DNA of 64,000 bases from Miscanthus floridulus (taxonomy: Eukaryota; Streptophyta; Magnoliopsida; Poales; Poaceae): contig NC_089583.1 in the NCBI RefSeq assembly GCF_019320115.1, forward strand, positions 83,655,928 through 83,719,927, given 5' to 3'. A program made the translations under genes and the position numbers. The notes below the pieces were generated by a model, which was given only the letters and a program-made list of their open reading frames with translations, did no database searches and had not been told where the DNA came from. Position 1 is the first letter of the stretch, and the number at the start of each line of letters is the position of its first letter. Shown one piece after another: positions 34,201 to 46,300 of this stretch.

Positions 34201-34777
34201 TAAGCTTTTGGCAAAGTACTTTGAATATTGCTACATCCTTACCTTGTCCCAAACCCCTGCATCTCTAAAGTCTTACACCCCGTTACGTCGGGTTAGTCTT
34301 GTTGAGTACCTTTGTACTCAGGGTTTGTTAACCCTTGTTGCAGGTGAGTCACATGTGCAGGCTTGTTTTGGTCCCTACTGCATGTCTATGTTTGAAGTCA
34401 ATGACGATGAGGAATGATGAATGGCCTTTGGATAAGGCACTAGTTTGTTTGATAAATAAAGTTAATGTAATATTATCCTGCTACTATGGTTGTATGACAC
34501 TTATGGTATTATAAGTTTGAAAACAACTGGTTTGTAACTATGTTATCTTAAGACTTCTGCTATCTTTTACTCTGATGTATATATTTGAATAAACTGTTGT
34601 AATCTGCAATATCTATGATTGGGATCCTATTTGAAAAGAGAATCGTGGATGATTCGGGTTTCCCTGAGGACACCCGACAGACCTGTTGAGTTGTTGGGAA
34701 CTCGTGTACGCTATTCGAGGTCTATTAAGACGACGATAGGTGCACGTGGGCCCGATTCCTTAGGAGGTTCTACCACA
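31264..34777 (+). repeat. Gypsy 3-prime LTR (3514 bp)
   Basis: Co-linear with 22010-25515 over its whole length, from TGTAACACCTTTGG to ggaggttctaccaca. Differences are scattered single bases plus a few small indels. Confidence 0.93.
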
Positions 34778-35193
34778 TGATCCACTTCATATCATCATGT
34801 GATCATATTGGTTCATTGATATTGACATCACTTGCTTTTCACCATTGCCTTCGTCCATCGGTGCCAAGTCTTGCTCAAGCTTCACCGCCACGCGGTCCAT
34901 CGCTCCAAAGCCTCTGACTTGCCCTTCACTGCTTGCAACCTGGTCCATCAAGCCAAGTCTTGTCTTGATCTTCTCCACCTTGATCACATGACTCAATGTC
35001 ATGTCTCATGTGCAATGAGCTCCTTCATCATCACATGTGTGAGCTTTGCAACATCTCCAAGCCATTTTCACCTTCATGGCATATGTTGCTCACACATATA
35101 TACCTGTGGACTAATCACCTGTGTATCTTACATAAACATAATTAGTACACCTAGGTTGTCACTCAATTACCAAAACCACATAAGGACCATTCA
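34778..35193 (-). repeat. C1 5-prime LTR, distal part (U3 start)
   Basis: Begins with the TGATC duplication and continues the C1 LTR (ccacttcatatcatc...) to its end, aaggaccattca. On the minus strand it starts TGAATGGTCC. With 19948-22009 it forms the complete LTR. Confidence 0.88.
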
Positions 35194-35451
35194 GTAGGGC
35201 TAATTCCCTTAAGGTCTTGGAGTGAATAGCTAAAGGCAGAGCGATGCTTTTCTAAGACAGTTAGCGGGCGTAGGGATTCTTCTTAAGAAAGTTTATCACT
35301 TATGATCACAGGAGAATCCTGATCATTATTGAGAAAAGCATTTCTAAGACCAGAAGGTAGGGGTTTAAGCTCAATGGTGGGCTTAGGTAGTTCTAGCAAT
35401 TCATCTAGAGGTTCAGACTCTAGGATTTTCTACTTCTTCCTCGATGAAGAA

Positions 35452-35994
35452 CTAGGTATCATCTTCAAGATTGGGTTCAATCAAATCATCAAGAGATGCA
35501 ACCTTAACCTCTTCCATTGGGTCTTCCTCAAGAATTGGCTCACTCTCAGCATTTAGAGAATGAGTAATGGGTATATAGAGCTTAAAGTTTTTTCCATGTC
35601 TTATATTCAACTTCCCCATGTGTCCTTCTTGGATAAGTCTTTCAATTGGTTGTCCTATCAATAGGTCGAACTCTATAATATCAAAGATATAGAAGCTTAA
35701 ATGAACTTTGGTTTCTTCTACTTGGATAAGGAGGACATACAAAATTCCTAAACTTGGGAGAATATGTCCTGAAAGACTTTTCAATAACTTTGTTGTTAGG
35801 GTCAATGGCATGTGTTTCAATAAATCAAGAGTAAAAGATGCAGACATGATATTAACATCCACAACAAGATTGTAAAGAGCATCAAAAGGAGCTTTATTAA
35901 TTTGGCAATGAATGGATATAGAAGGTGAATCTAAATGAATCACATCAGCGGAAAGCTTTGATTCTTCTAACCATTCATTGCTTATAATAGACAC
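35452..35994 (-). pseudogene. Retropepsin-like region of the older gypsy fragment
   Basis: A 180-codon open frame. The pattern INKAPFDALYNLVVDVNIMSASF followed later by IFDIIEFDLLIGQPIERL fits the two halves of a gypsy protease. The catalytic D-[ST]-G triplet is replaced (VDVNIMSA), so the enzyme would be inactive. The C-terminal acidic stretch (EPILEEDPMEEVKV) precedes a frame change near 35452. Confidence 0.6.
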
Positions 35995-36467
35995 TAGCTC
36001 TTTTATAGTCAGTTTTAAGGAAAGCTTCCTCAGAAGGGTCTAAAGGTTCTTCATTGGATGATGATTTCCTAGACTTCTGGGGTCTCCTCATGGTATGATA
36101 ATTTAAGGTATTTTCATATTCATCAAAAAGTTCATCCTCGAATTCAAGCATGAAGTCCGAAATCGGAGTTTTCTCCTTTTTCGGTGGTTTAGGATTTGGG
36201 ATAGCTAAAGTTGGTGATGGGTCTGGTAAAGATTCAGGTTCAGCTATCTATAATTCTTTCTCTAATGGCTTCTCTTCTACTTCTTTGGAAATATTCTCTA
36301 AGATTTTCATAAGAATGCTTCTCCCCGTATTGGCGGAGACATGCAAGAACGAGCCTCCTGAGGCCATATTAAGAAGCTTTGAGGTTTTCCTATCAAGACC
36401 CATATAGAAGTGTTGAAGAAAAATAGGGTCTTGAATGGTAAGGTCAGGGCCAGTATTAATAAGAGTA

Positions 36468-36922
36468 TTAAAGCATTCTCATGCCATGCCTTGAGATTTT
36501 TTTCTTTTGTTTAAAAGATAGAACCTCTGAATGAAATCTAACTACCCTAGAGATGGGAAAGAATTGTAAGCAAAAGCTAGAACATAAGGCTTTCCAATCT
36601 CCTTGTCTACTTCCTATGGTGAGATTGTACCAACGTTTAGCTTTTCCCATCAAAGGGAAACTGAAAAAGCTTTCATCATAAGGTTTCATCTGACATGCCT
36701 ACAATACGCAAGCATGCATAGGTCTGCTCAAACTTATTTAGGTGGGAATAGGGGTTTTCATCATCTTTGTCCTAAAAAGGGTTGATCCTGAACCATGTTG
36801 ATTAAACACGGGCACAACTCATAGCTAGATGTTAGGATAGGCTTTGAAGACTCTTTTAGCTATAGGCTTGCGCTCAGTGTGTGCACCATATTGGTAGATA
36901 GGGGTGGATTCTAGATCCATGG
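36468..36922 (-). pseudogene. Gag region of the older gypsy fragment
   Basis: An ATG-led leader at about 36922 (MDLESTPIYQYGAHTER) is followed, across stops and frame changes, by GKAKRWYNLTIGSRQGDWKA and FFPISRVVRFHSEVLSFKQ. The latter is the conserved C-terminal half of the retrotransposon gag capsid domain. Its precise gypsy lineage is not assigned. Confidence 0.65.
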
Positions 36923-37314
36923 TAAAAAGAAAAAGAATAAAAGAATAATGATACAAGGATAAGTGAAAGTGCATTTGCCCCCTATGTGGGTTTTGGTGTA
37001 TTGATGACATCCAAATTAGGGACTAATGTGATCTTAATAAGATATGTCACAGCTGTTAGTCCCATGAAAGACTCAAAGAGTTGATAAAGATGAAATGGTA
37101 TCCCTCAATTCTTGAAGTTGTAAAGGCAGGACGAACACAAAGCGCTCTCCAAGGATTTTATATTTTGTTTTGAGTATATGATCCACTGCACTATAAAGAA
37201 GGATGCAAACTTAGTTGGTCCAAGGAAGATAGAGTGCTCAAGCATAAAAATAAAATCAAAAGAGAGACACTCTAGCACTTCATGAGCACATAGAATATCT
37301 TTTTAAGACTTTTG

Positions 37315-37700
37315 GTGTCGGAAGTTCTAACAAAAGTCAGAACTCCCAATGGTCGGAAGTCTCGACGTAAGTCGGAACTCCCGATGGTCGAAAGTCCCGA
37401 CTTAGGTCAGAAGTCCCAATGCCCAGTCACTTAGCCTACACAGTGACTGTGGCTGTGGAGTCAGAACTCCCGATGGTCGAAAGTCCCAACTTAGGTGGGA
37501 GTCCCAACATCTTAACCTTGGCTGGCTCGCTGACCGCTCTCATTGGAAGTCTTGACATACATTGAGAGTCCCGACCGTCAGAAGTCCCAACGTACATCAG
37601 GAGTTCCAACATTGACCTGCTCGTTGTGACTTTGACCTAGCTGTGAACATTTTTTTCTTTATAGGTCAGAAGTCCTGAGATCTGTGTCAGAACTTCCGAC
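37315..37700 (+). promoter_or_regulatory. CGGAAGT / ACTCCCGA dyad array in the C2 LTR U3
   Basis: More than ten variants of gtcggaagtcccgac and its partly inverted form gtcggaactcccgatg, for example near 37318, 37342, 37360, 37374, 37390, 37415, 37458, 37545, 37575 and 37665. They end about 30 bp before the TATA box. The CGGA core and position parallel the C1 array although the words differ. Confidence 0.6.
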
Positions 37701-37731
37701 GTAGATCTAAACGGTTGGTTTCTACCTTTAG

Positions 37732-37739
37732 TATAAATA
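37732..37739 (+). promoter_or_regulatory. C2 LTR TATA box
   Basis: Tataaata in ttagtataaatagctctc. It is the likely core promoter of C2. Confidence 0.7.
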
Positions 37740-38590
37740 GCTCTCTTCTCTATTTTAACCATTACTCACTCATTCATTGCAACTTACTCATGGCCAAAAT
37801 AGCTCTCAAGCATTCAAGGCTCCCCTCTCCTCTCCCCTTTGCTCCTAACTTCGATTCCCCTAAGAATTTGAGTGATAGGAGAGTGGATTGAGTGAGAAAA
37901 TCACTTTGGCAAGCTTGAGCACTTGATTTTTCATCAAGCTAGTTGGATTTGCATCTATTACTCTTGGGTTATTGGAACCCTAGCCAGCTAGGCATCACCT
38001 AAGAGCTTCCATCTTATGGAAGAGCCTTAGAAAGTTTGTATTACCCTCAATTTCTTAGTGGAAACCTCGAGCGACCTTTGTGGTTGCTTTGAGAGAGGCA
38101 AGGAGGTGAAAGAGACTCTGACCTTTGTGGTCACCTCAACAACGAGGACATAGGAGCTCCTTTATAGGGTTGCTGAACCTCGAGATAAATCCTTGTGTCC
38201 TACGTGCTTGTTGTTGTTGAGACTTGTGCTATCACTTTTATTTTTATTTGTCTCTTTCTCTTCTAAACTTCATTTTAGGGTTTGGACTTGATCTATGATT
38301 TGGAAGGCATTTCAGTGTCAAGGGAGTGACCCAACATCTTCACCAAACCACTAGGAAGTGGGGTTGTAAGACTATTTATCCGCTAAGTTAAATTTGGACA
38401 CTGCTTTTGTAGTTCACGTAGGCATCGGGACTTTTGACAGTTTGAGCCAAAACTTCTGACGACGTTCAGGAGTTTCGACCCAAACTGTCGGGACTTCTGA
38501 CATTGACTGACAAATTTGAACTTAGCATTTGCAGTTAATTTTTAGATATGCCTATTCACCCCCCTATAGGCATTGTTAGATCTTTTCAAT

Positions 38591-38602
38591 TGGTATTAGA
38601 GC
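38591..38602 (+). other. C2 primer-binding site
   Basis: TGGTATTAGAGC, one mismatch to the tRNA-iMet PBS, two bases after the LTR. Confidence 0.85.
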
Positions 38603-38641
38603 AAGGTCTTCTTTTAGCGCTTCACCGCATGAGAAGAAACA

Positions 38642-41229
38642 TTGTCAGAGTCGGATAAGACGCAAGCCGATGTCACCGAGATGGCCAAGAAGATAGCTGA
38701 AGAGTTGATGGTTGCTCAAGTCAAGTTTTTCCAAGATGAAATAAAGAAGATGCACGATGAGATGAGCAAGATGAAGGAAGAATTAAGCAAGAAGGTTGAT
38801 GATGCAATAAGTGGCAAGAATGATGCAATAAGTGGCAAGAATGAAGCAAACAAAGATGCCATTATTGATGTTGGAGTCAGTAAGCATGCTCATGGAAAGG
38901 AAATATATTTAAACGTGAGCTTTGACTATGGACAACTCATCAATGGTTGATCTCTACATACTCCTTCTGTCAACATTGGCAAGCCACCTCACTTTGATTG
39001 AACAAGATACACCGATTGATCTTATAAGATGAAGATGCATCTCATTGCCGCAAGACTTTGGAAAGTTATGGATGTTGGTGTGATGATTCCTACCGATGAA
39101 GATAAAGAGATAACTCTGGAAGAAGTGTGCAATCTCCATCAAAATGCACAAGCTAGTAGCATTGCTTATGTCAAGCCTAGGTCCAGATGAGTTTAGAAAG
39201 GTGAATGGAATGGAAAGTGCAAAGCAAATTTGGGATACTTTGAAAGTGTCATTTGAAGGAGATAAGAGTGTGAGAAAAGACAACATTGAGTTACTTCATG
39301 GTGAATTGGAAAGATTTGTGTTCTTGTAAAATGAAACAACACAATCCATGTTTGATAGGCTTATGGCATTGGTCAACCAGCATAAGAGCTATTGGAAGCA
39401 CTGAATGGGATGACAACAAGGTTGCTAGAAAGATGTTGAGAACCTATAGAGCCTAGAACAATATGCTAGCATCCTGCGATCATGGAAAGGCCCAGTTATG
39501 ATGAGATGACAACCCAAGAAGTTCTTTCAAAGCTCAAGCATCATAAGTGTCTAGATGAAGATGCAATCAATGCTCACAATCAAAATCCTAATGCAATAGG
39601 ATGCAACAAGAATGCAACCCTAAAGGCAACTCAAGCTCATAAAGGCAAATCTTCTAGTCAAGAGAAGAAGAAGAAAGTGAAGGATGATTCCTCAAGTGAA
39701 GAAGAAGAGTCCGATAAAGAAGTTGCACTCATTATTAGAAACTTTAGAAAGTTCATAAAGAAGAGGAGCAACCAGAAGACTTACGGTGATGGGAAGAGAA
39801 GGAACAAGAAGAGGTTTTGCTATGGTTGTGGTCAAACCGGTCACTTCATAGCCGATTGTCCTAATAAGAAGAAGAAGTACAAACATGACAAGGATGAAAA
39901 CAAGAAGAACAAAGGCAAGAAGAGAGCTGAAGCTCATCTTGGTGAAGAGTGGGAGTCAAATGATAGTGACTCAAGTGATGATGAGAAGAAAAAGAAGGGA
40001 ACCACAAACATCGCCATCCACCACTCTTTGTCACCGACCATGATCTTTCCCGACTTGACTTCACCACCAAAACTCTTTTCCAACTTATCTTCATCACCAA
40101 GGCTCTTCTCCAACCTCATCGACAACAACTACTACACTCTAACTTGCCTCATGGCCAAGGGGGAGAAGGTACATGTCTCATTTGATCCCTCTAGTGATGA
40201 GTATGATAGTTGTGATGAGAACATAGAAGAACTTGAAGCAACCATGATAAAGAAATTTTGTAAAAAGGCCTACACTAAAATAAAAAAGTTAATGAAGAAT
40301 TTAGAGAATAGGGATAGATGCTTGGAGATGCAAGGAGACATAATCACTCAAGAGAGAGACAAAAACCTTGCACTTGAAGCATCTATCGCCGAGGAAAAGA
40401 TGAAGGTTGAAAAGTTAACCGTTGAATTGTCTTTAGCCAATTATTCAATTAGGAAATTGACTAAAGGACATTCCTCGGTTAATGATCTAGTAGCTAGCCT
40501 CAAGAATGAGAAGTGTATAGCTCAACAAAGCCTCACAAGCTTGGAAGAAAAATACCAAAATCTTGAGCTAAACTATAGCACTCTTTGGCCTAGCACTTCA
40601 ACTTCTCCTAAGGCAACCGAAGACTCTAATGTGTCCACTAGTAATGGTTGTAAAAGAGGCTATAAAATTGATGTAAATGCATATCAACTAGCCTTGTTGA
40701 GTTAGAGAACAAAGACAAGGAGATTCATAGGTTGAAGATGATCTTGAAGAATGGGTGCAAGTGTCAAGAGCAATCCAACAAGACTATATACAAGTCATCA
40801 AGGCATCTATCGATCAAGGAAGGTATTGGCTACAATAGGTATGATGGAAAGGCCAATGGAAGGAACGTGATCAATGGTGTGCCTTATGTGAAGTTCAACA
40901 AGGGCATTGCTCTTGATGAGCTTATATGCAAGGCCAACAACAAGGTCTACATTCCTAAGATTCAACCTACAAGTAACAAGACAATCAAGACAAAGCAATT
41001 CGAGGCCCCCAATCCATAAGCACCACTTCCACGGTGCTATGCTAGTGATTACATGTGTTGTTGGGGCAAGGATGGTAAGATCATGGTGAAGTATGTTGGT
41101 GCCCAAAAGAGAAAGGAGATTATAAGGAGTGTTTGGGTACCCAAGTTTTATGTGACTATCCCCCTAGGACCTAAATCCTTTTGGGTACCTAAAATAAAAG
41201 CTTGAATTGTTTTTATAGGACTATTCCTC
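38642..41229 (+). pseudogene. C2 gag
   Basis: Coding remnants in several frames. An N-terminal Lys/Glu-rich helix (38642-38950) contains a duplicated word around agtggcaagaatgatgcaat. A capsid-like part follows (KMHLIAARLWKVMDVGV, then the 39144 frame with GMESAKQIWDTLKVSFEG). A 407-codon open stretch (39482-40705) holds one intact zinc knuckle, CYGCGQTGHFIADC, and a downstream coiled-coil segment. The 40732-41019 frame continues the gag C-terminus. Multiple stops separate the blocks. Confidence 0.82.
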
Positions 41230-42795
41230 TGGTGGAACAAGTTGGATGGTGGATAGTGGATAGTGGATGCACCTAGTCATGACCAAAGTGGAAACATTGT
41301 GTTTGGTGATAATGGAAAAGGAGAAGTTCTTGGTTTGGGTAAAATTGCTATCTCAAATGATAATTCTATTTCCAATGTTTTACTTGTGAATTCATTGAGA
41401 TATAATTTGTTATCCATTTCACAACTTTGTGAGATAGGCTACAATCGTCTCTTTATGGATAAGGGTGTGGAAGTCTATAGAAGGGAGGATTCCTCTATTG
41501 CATTTATGGGTCATTTAAAAGGGAAACTCTATCTAGTTGATTTCACATCAAATAGAGTAAATTCCAAGACTTGTTTAATGGCAAAATCTAGCATGGGTTG
41601 GTTATGGCATCGCCGACTTGCCCATGTTGGGATGAGGAACTTGGCCAAACTTCAAAAAGGCAAATACATCCTTGGACTAACAAATGTTTCTTTTGAGAAA
41701 GATAGGATTTGTAGCACATGCCAAGCGGGAAAACAAGTTGGAGCTAAACATCCTGTCATGAATGTTGTAACTACCGAAAGGCCATTGGAGTTGCTTCACA
41801 TGGACATATTTCGACCTGTCACTTATATAAGCCTTGGTGGTAACAAATATGGTTTCATAATTTTTGATGATTATTCTCATTTCACTTGGGTGTTCTTTTT
41901 GCGTGACAAGAGTGAAGTACATGGCATCTTCAAGAAGTTTGCAAAAAGAGCCCAAAATGAGTTCGATGTCAAGATCAAGAGAGTTAGAAGTGACAATGGG
42001 ACAGAATTCAAGAACACCAACATTGAAGAGTTCCTTGATGAAGAAGGAATCAAGCATGAGTTTTTGGTTACATACACTCCACAACAAAATGGTGTCGTGG
42101 AGAAGAAGAACCGAACGCTCATTGAAGCCGCAAGAGCAATGTTGGATGAATACAAGACTCCAACCAACTATTGGGCGAAAGCGGTTAGCATGGCATGTCA
42201 TGCTATCAACCACTTATATCTTCACAAGAAAAGGGACAAGACCACCTATGAACTTCTAATCGGTAAAAAGCCTAAGGTACACTACCTTAGAGTTTTTGGA
42301 TCCAAGTGTTTGATACTTAACAAGAAGTCCAAAAGCTCAAAGTTTGCACCAAAGGTTGATGAAGGCTTCATGTTTGGTTATGATACTAATGAACATGGAT
42401 ATTGTGTTTTCAATAAAACCACCGGTTTGATTGAAATCACGATAGATGTGACTTTTGGTGAAACCGATGGTTCTCAAAAGGAGCAAGTCAATGTTGAGAT
42501 TGTAGGAAATGAAGAAGCTTCACATAAAGCTATCGAGAAGCTTGTAATTGGTGAAGTAAAGCCCATCGAAGATGAAGATGATGACAATATTGTGCATGTT
42601 GATCTTGATCCAACTACTCATCATGTTTCATCCAATAAACTTGGTGAAGCTTCCGCAACAAGAAATAATCAAGATGGGAGATCAAATGAAGCACAAGGTC
42701 ATTCTCATGAAGATGGTGTCAACAATGAGCAAGCTCAACCTCACCTTAGCAATGAAGAAAGAAGTGAAGTTAACTTCACAAGCTCATGGCTGTGA
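41230..42795 (+). pseudogene. C2 protease remnant and integrase
   Basis: The protease motif VDSGCT is visible near 41253-41273 but shifts frame immediately after it. The long frame from 41263 contains the rest of the protease (VLGLGKIAI, LLSISQLCEIGY), the pre-integrase HHCC-like WHRRLAHVGMRNL...CSTCQAGK, and the core DDE triad. The triad residues are D in LLHMDIF, D in VRSDNGTEF and E in QQNGVVEKKNR. The integrase C-terminal part follows (VFGSKCLIL, DEGFMFGYD). It ends in an acidic linker and a stop at 42793. The catalytic residues look intact. Confidence 0.88.
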
Positions 42796-43054
42796 TCCTC
42801 CAATCAATCATGACCATGATGATGACGATGATGGCCACATCCAAAGATCAACTCAAGTGCCATATCCTAAAGTGCATCAATCCACTCAATGGGATCATCC
42901 CGTTGATAACATATTGGGGAGCATTCGATGAGGGGTAACTACACATTCTCATTTAGCAAGTTTTTGTGAGCATTACTCGTTTGTTTCTCCTTTGGAACCT
43001 CATAGGGTGGAAGAGGCTCTTGATGATCCAAATTGGATGATAGCCATGCAATAG

Positions 43055-43323
43055 GTGTTCAACAACTTCACTCGGAATGAAGCCTGGTCCTTAGTGGAAA
43101 GGCCTAAGCAAAATGTGATTGGAACCAAGTGGATCTTCCACAACAAGCAAGATGAGCATGGCATGGGGACAAGGAACAAGGCAAGGTTGGTGGCTCAAGG
43201 ATTCACTCAAATTAAAGGCTTGGATTTTGGGGAGACCTATGCACCGGTGGCTAGGCTAGAATAAATTCATATTCTACTTGCCTATGCCTCTCATCATGAT
43301 TTCAAGCTATATCAAATGGATGT
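43055..43323 (+). pseudogene. C2 reverse transcriptase, N-terminal part
   Basis: [49 protein letters not shown], a TAA at 43262, then IHILLAYASHHDFKLYQMDV, which ends exactly at the solo-LTR insertion. These are RT domains 1-3 of copia, including the first catalytic Asp in YQMDV. Confidence 0.88.
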
Positions 43324-46300
43324 TGTAATGGAACCGACCAATTTATAAGAGCACAAGTACAAAAGCAATCACCGGAGTGATCAAACCATCATACTTGCAC
43401 CCATATAAACCCGGTAGTCAACTGAAACCACGAAGGATTTCAAACCAACTTGTATACAACCAAGATCACAGTAATTCAACATAACAAGCCACATGTTACA
43501 TCCATTTCACAAGTAGTTCATAAGTACCACATACATCAGAGTACACATAGTTATTACAAAACGAGTTCACAAATAGCGGAAGCAAAGTAGTTTAACACCA
43601 TCACACACACTTAGTTCAAATACAAGCCAGTACCAAAGTCATCTCCAGCAAAAGCAATAAGATAAGATAATATAGATGATCATGCCCATGATCTAGTCTT
43701 CATCCCTCACAGGGTGGAGACAATACTTACTGTAGCCATTATATAGCACGTCATCTGCAACAAGGGGGAATAAACCCTAAGTACGAGAAGGTACTCAGCT
43801 AGACTTACCCGTCGTAAACCAGAAATAAATGACACCAAGGATTATGCAAGGCTTTATCGGTGGATCTAGCTTGACAACCATTTTGCATAAAAGCTTTAGT
43901 GATATAAGAGCATAATTTGCTTTATGAGTAAGCAACAATTTAACAATATTAACCTATCAACTAGATTAGCACCTGTACTAGAGCAAGCAATTGATTAACC
44001 CCAAACATTAGTAACCATATCCGGTATAATGTTGTATCATCATCATCATCGATTTAACCATCAAGTTCAATTAAGTGCATCTACATTGCCGCTGCTCAGT
44101 CAAGTTCTCACTATCCAGGAGAGACAGCGATTCGAATCGATTCCTATCCAGCTAGAGGGGTATTCCTAACACAAACCCAGGCATACCTCGCAAAGGCAGC
44201 CTTAGGTCACCTTTGGTATATCTCAGGAATTGTGGCTCCGAGCAGCGCCACACCCTTAGGGAGTCCACTCTGCCAGGTGGTCAATCTCACCTCGGACTTA
44301 CGCCAATAGCTCCCCGCACATCCTTACTACCTGCCAAGGTGCGCACTTTCACTTCTCAGGTCTTCCGGCCTGAGTTGAGCTACTCGGCTTCGCGGTCAGA
44401 ATGAGTTATCCAGCCAACTAAGTGATAGGCATGCGTTCAACATGACATGAGGACATATAGCGAATTGGTCCTTAATCGACATAGACAGGGATAGATCCAC
44501 AACCAAGACCTCCTTGCCTTGTTGCTTCTCTATCGACCTCCCACCCGGTCACAATTCATTATTAACACATGGTTATTCTCCACGATAGCGATTATAGCCA
44601 ACCGTGATCATACATTTTTCTAATATGCAGGTGACAGGAAATCACCCGACTTTTACCGGTCTAAGCATGTCTAAGCTTTGATTCACTCCTGGACCTAAAT
44701 AGGATTTAGGGTACGTATACTGGCCAAGGAATAGATATATATGCAACAAGTGTTCGCATCCAATTCCTATCACTTAATGCATCAATAAATAAAGATACTC
44801 AAAGTAACCATTTTGAAAACATAGGAGTCTTAGAATGCTCCGGGGCTTGCCTTTCAGAAAAGATGAAGGTTGGTGATCGGGGCACTCAAGAACTTCTTCG
44901 TTGACTCCTTCTTCGGGGGCCTGCACCTCCTGCTCCTGAGCTTGCTGCTGCTCCTCCAGAAGTACTGGCTCGAATTCCAGAAGCGTAACTCCCTCTGGAA
45001 CACCTATTGCATGCCGATGCACAAGATAAATATCATGGATGCATAAGGAATGACATGATGCTCATGATGAATGAATCATAGTAAGTGTTTAACGAAACAT
45101 CACTGGACACTCGTTTACCGATTAAGAATAGCTCTATTCAAATCACTTTAAACATGTATCTAATCTTAACTTGAAGAACAAGATCGACTTACCTAACTTG
45201 CATAACCTAAGGTAAAGCTGCTTATCTTCAGTTAAAGGCCTAACACCTAAGAACATTACCATAAACTTAGAAATAGTAACGGTATACATAATTTAACATT
45301 TAAGGCTTCGTATGCATACAAGTAGTCCCTTAATTCAATCACAACCAGAGTTCTACAATTCCCAATGACTTGTATGAGGATATTCTGGAAAGCTTATGAT
45401 ATTCTCAACAAAACAATTGTAAACATCACAGCATGATACTTACGTTAACCAAAATGAATTCCAGTAACCTAGAATTTATCCAGAACGGCAGGGTTACTAA
45501 CTTATTTATTTAACGATGATGCAAAAGCCTAATTTGACCAAACCAAGCTTACCAACTTATTGCACATACCAGAGGAACACTAGAAAGTATGGTGCTGACT
45601 TCTAAATAAATTATTTAATATCATTTTCCAATTTATTTAGTTAATTAGGTGATTAAAGAATTATATAGTAAAACTATTCATAAAAATCTACAAAAATTAC
45701 AGTAGCTATCTCATGCTTCACATAGACTACCATAAAAATTTCAAATCCATTGAGCAAGCAGAACTTGTTGTACCTAAAATAACAAGTGGTATGTCCATTT
45801 TTAGCATAATTAGGAAACCCTAATGAAAAGTGTCAAGCAATAGATTTCACATTTTTCCTAGCATCATTCTAGCATAAGAACCTTACTCACCAAATTTTAC
45901 CTACACTGGATCTATAGAAAAATTATGAAAATTCACACAAGATCCATCCATTGATAAAAAGAAATTCTATAACTTAAAAACTATACATGCACTAGCTCTG
46001 AAATTTTAACCAGTGATTCTACTGAGCAATAATAGATCACCCACAAAATTTCATCATTTTAGGACCACAGAAACTCAAGATAAAATTCAAACAAGTTTGC
46101 ATGTATCCAAAAACATATTTCAAAGTCCTATTTAATTTATCTAGAATTTCTAAAACATGTGCACATATAATATTTTTATTAAATACTAGACAATACTAGG
46201 AACTCAACAAAATTAGAACCATAACATTTGGATCTATATACTAGGAAATACCTATTTTTGAATATCAACACAAATCTGTGAAATAACAAAGCAAAACAAA

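Larger units (their letters stand above)
22010..34777 (+). mobile_element. Full-length chromodomain Ty3/gypsy element (Tekay/Del type)
   Basis: Ends TGTAACACC...TACCACA, with a perfect 5-bp target duplication TGATC (22005-22009, 34778-34782) in the C1 LTR. The order is LTR, tRNA-Met PBS, gag, protease, RT-RNase H, integrase, chromodomain, PPT, LTR. LTRs of 3506 and 3514 bp and the chromodomain point to the Tekay/Del lineage. In the first ~490 bp the two LTRs differ at about 7 sites by eye, so the insertion is fairly recent. Coding sequence is nevertheless broken by many stops and at least two frameshifts, so the copy is not autonomous. Confidence 0.9.
14030..35193 (-). mobile_element. Copia element C1 (minus strand): gag present, pol absent; split by a nested gypsy
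   Basis: In minus orientation the order is 5-prime LTR (35193 down to 19948, interrupted by the gypsy at 22010-34777), PBS, gag, about 3.4 kb of non-coding DNA, polypurine tract and a truncated 3-prime LTR (14529 to 14030). LTR ends read TGAAAGG...CTACA on the minus strand. The gag type, with a UBN2-like N-terminus and several CCHC knuckles, suggests the SIRE/Maximus lineage. No protease, integrase or reverse transcriptase is recognisable between gag and the 3-prime LTR, so the element could move only with helper proteins. The left target duplication is lost; the right flank begins gtagg. The shared LTR portions differ at roughly 5 percent of sites by eye in short samples, more than the gypsy LTRs nested inside. 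Confidence 0.75.
35194..36959 (-). mobile_element. Fragment of an older gypsy element (gag and protease region)
   Basis: Minus-strand coding remnants between two copia insertions. C1 ends at 35193 and C2 begins at 36964. The gag start (about 36922) and protease-like part lie in the expected order with the right spacing, so both copia elements landed within about 1.8 kb of the same older gypsy copy. Confidence 0.65.
36964..38588 (+). repeat. C2 5-prime LTR (1625 bp)
   Basis: Boundaries are inferred from TG...CA ends, the PBS two bases downstream, and a TATA box in the expected place. Only one copy is in the window, so the ends cannot be confirmed by alignment to the partner LTR. Confidence 0.75.

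Noticed and set aside
17899..43323. C1 gag and C2 pol as parts of one rearranged copia element
   Set aside because: They are on opposite strands, each has its own gag, PBS and different LTR sequence and TATA context.
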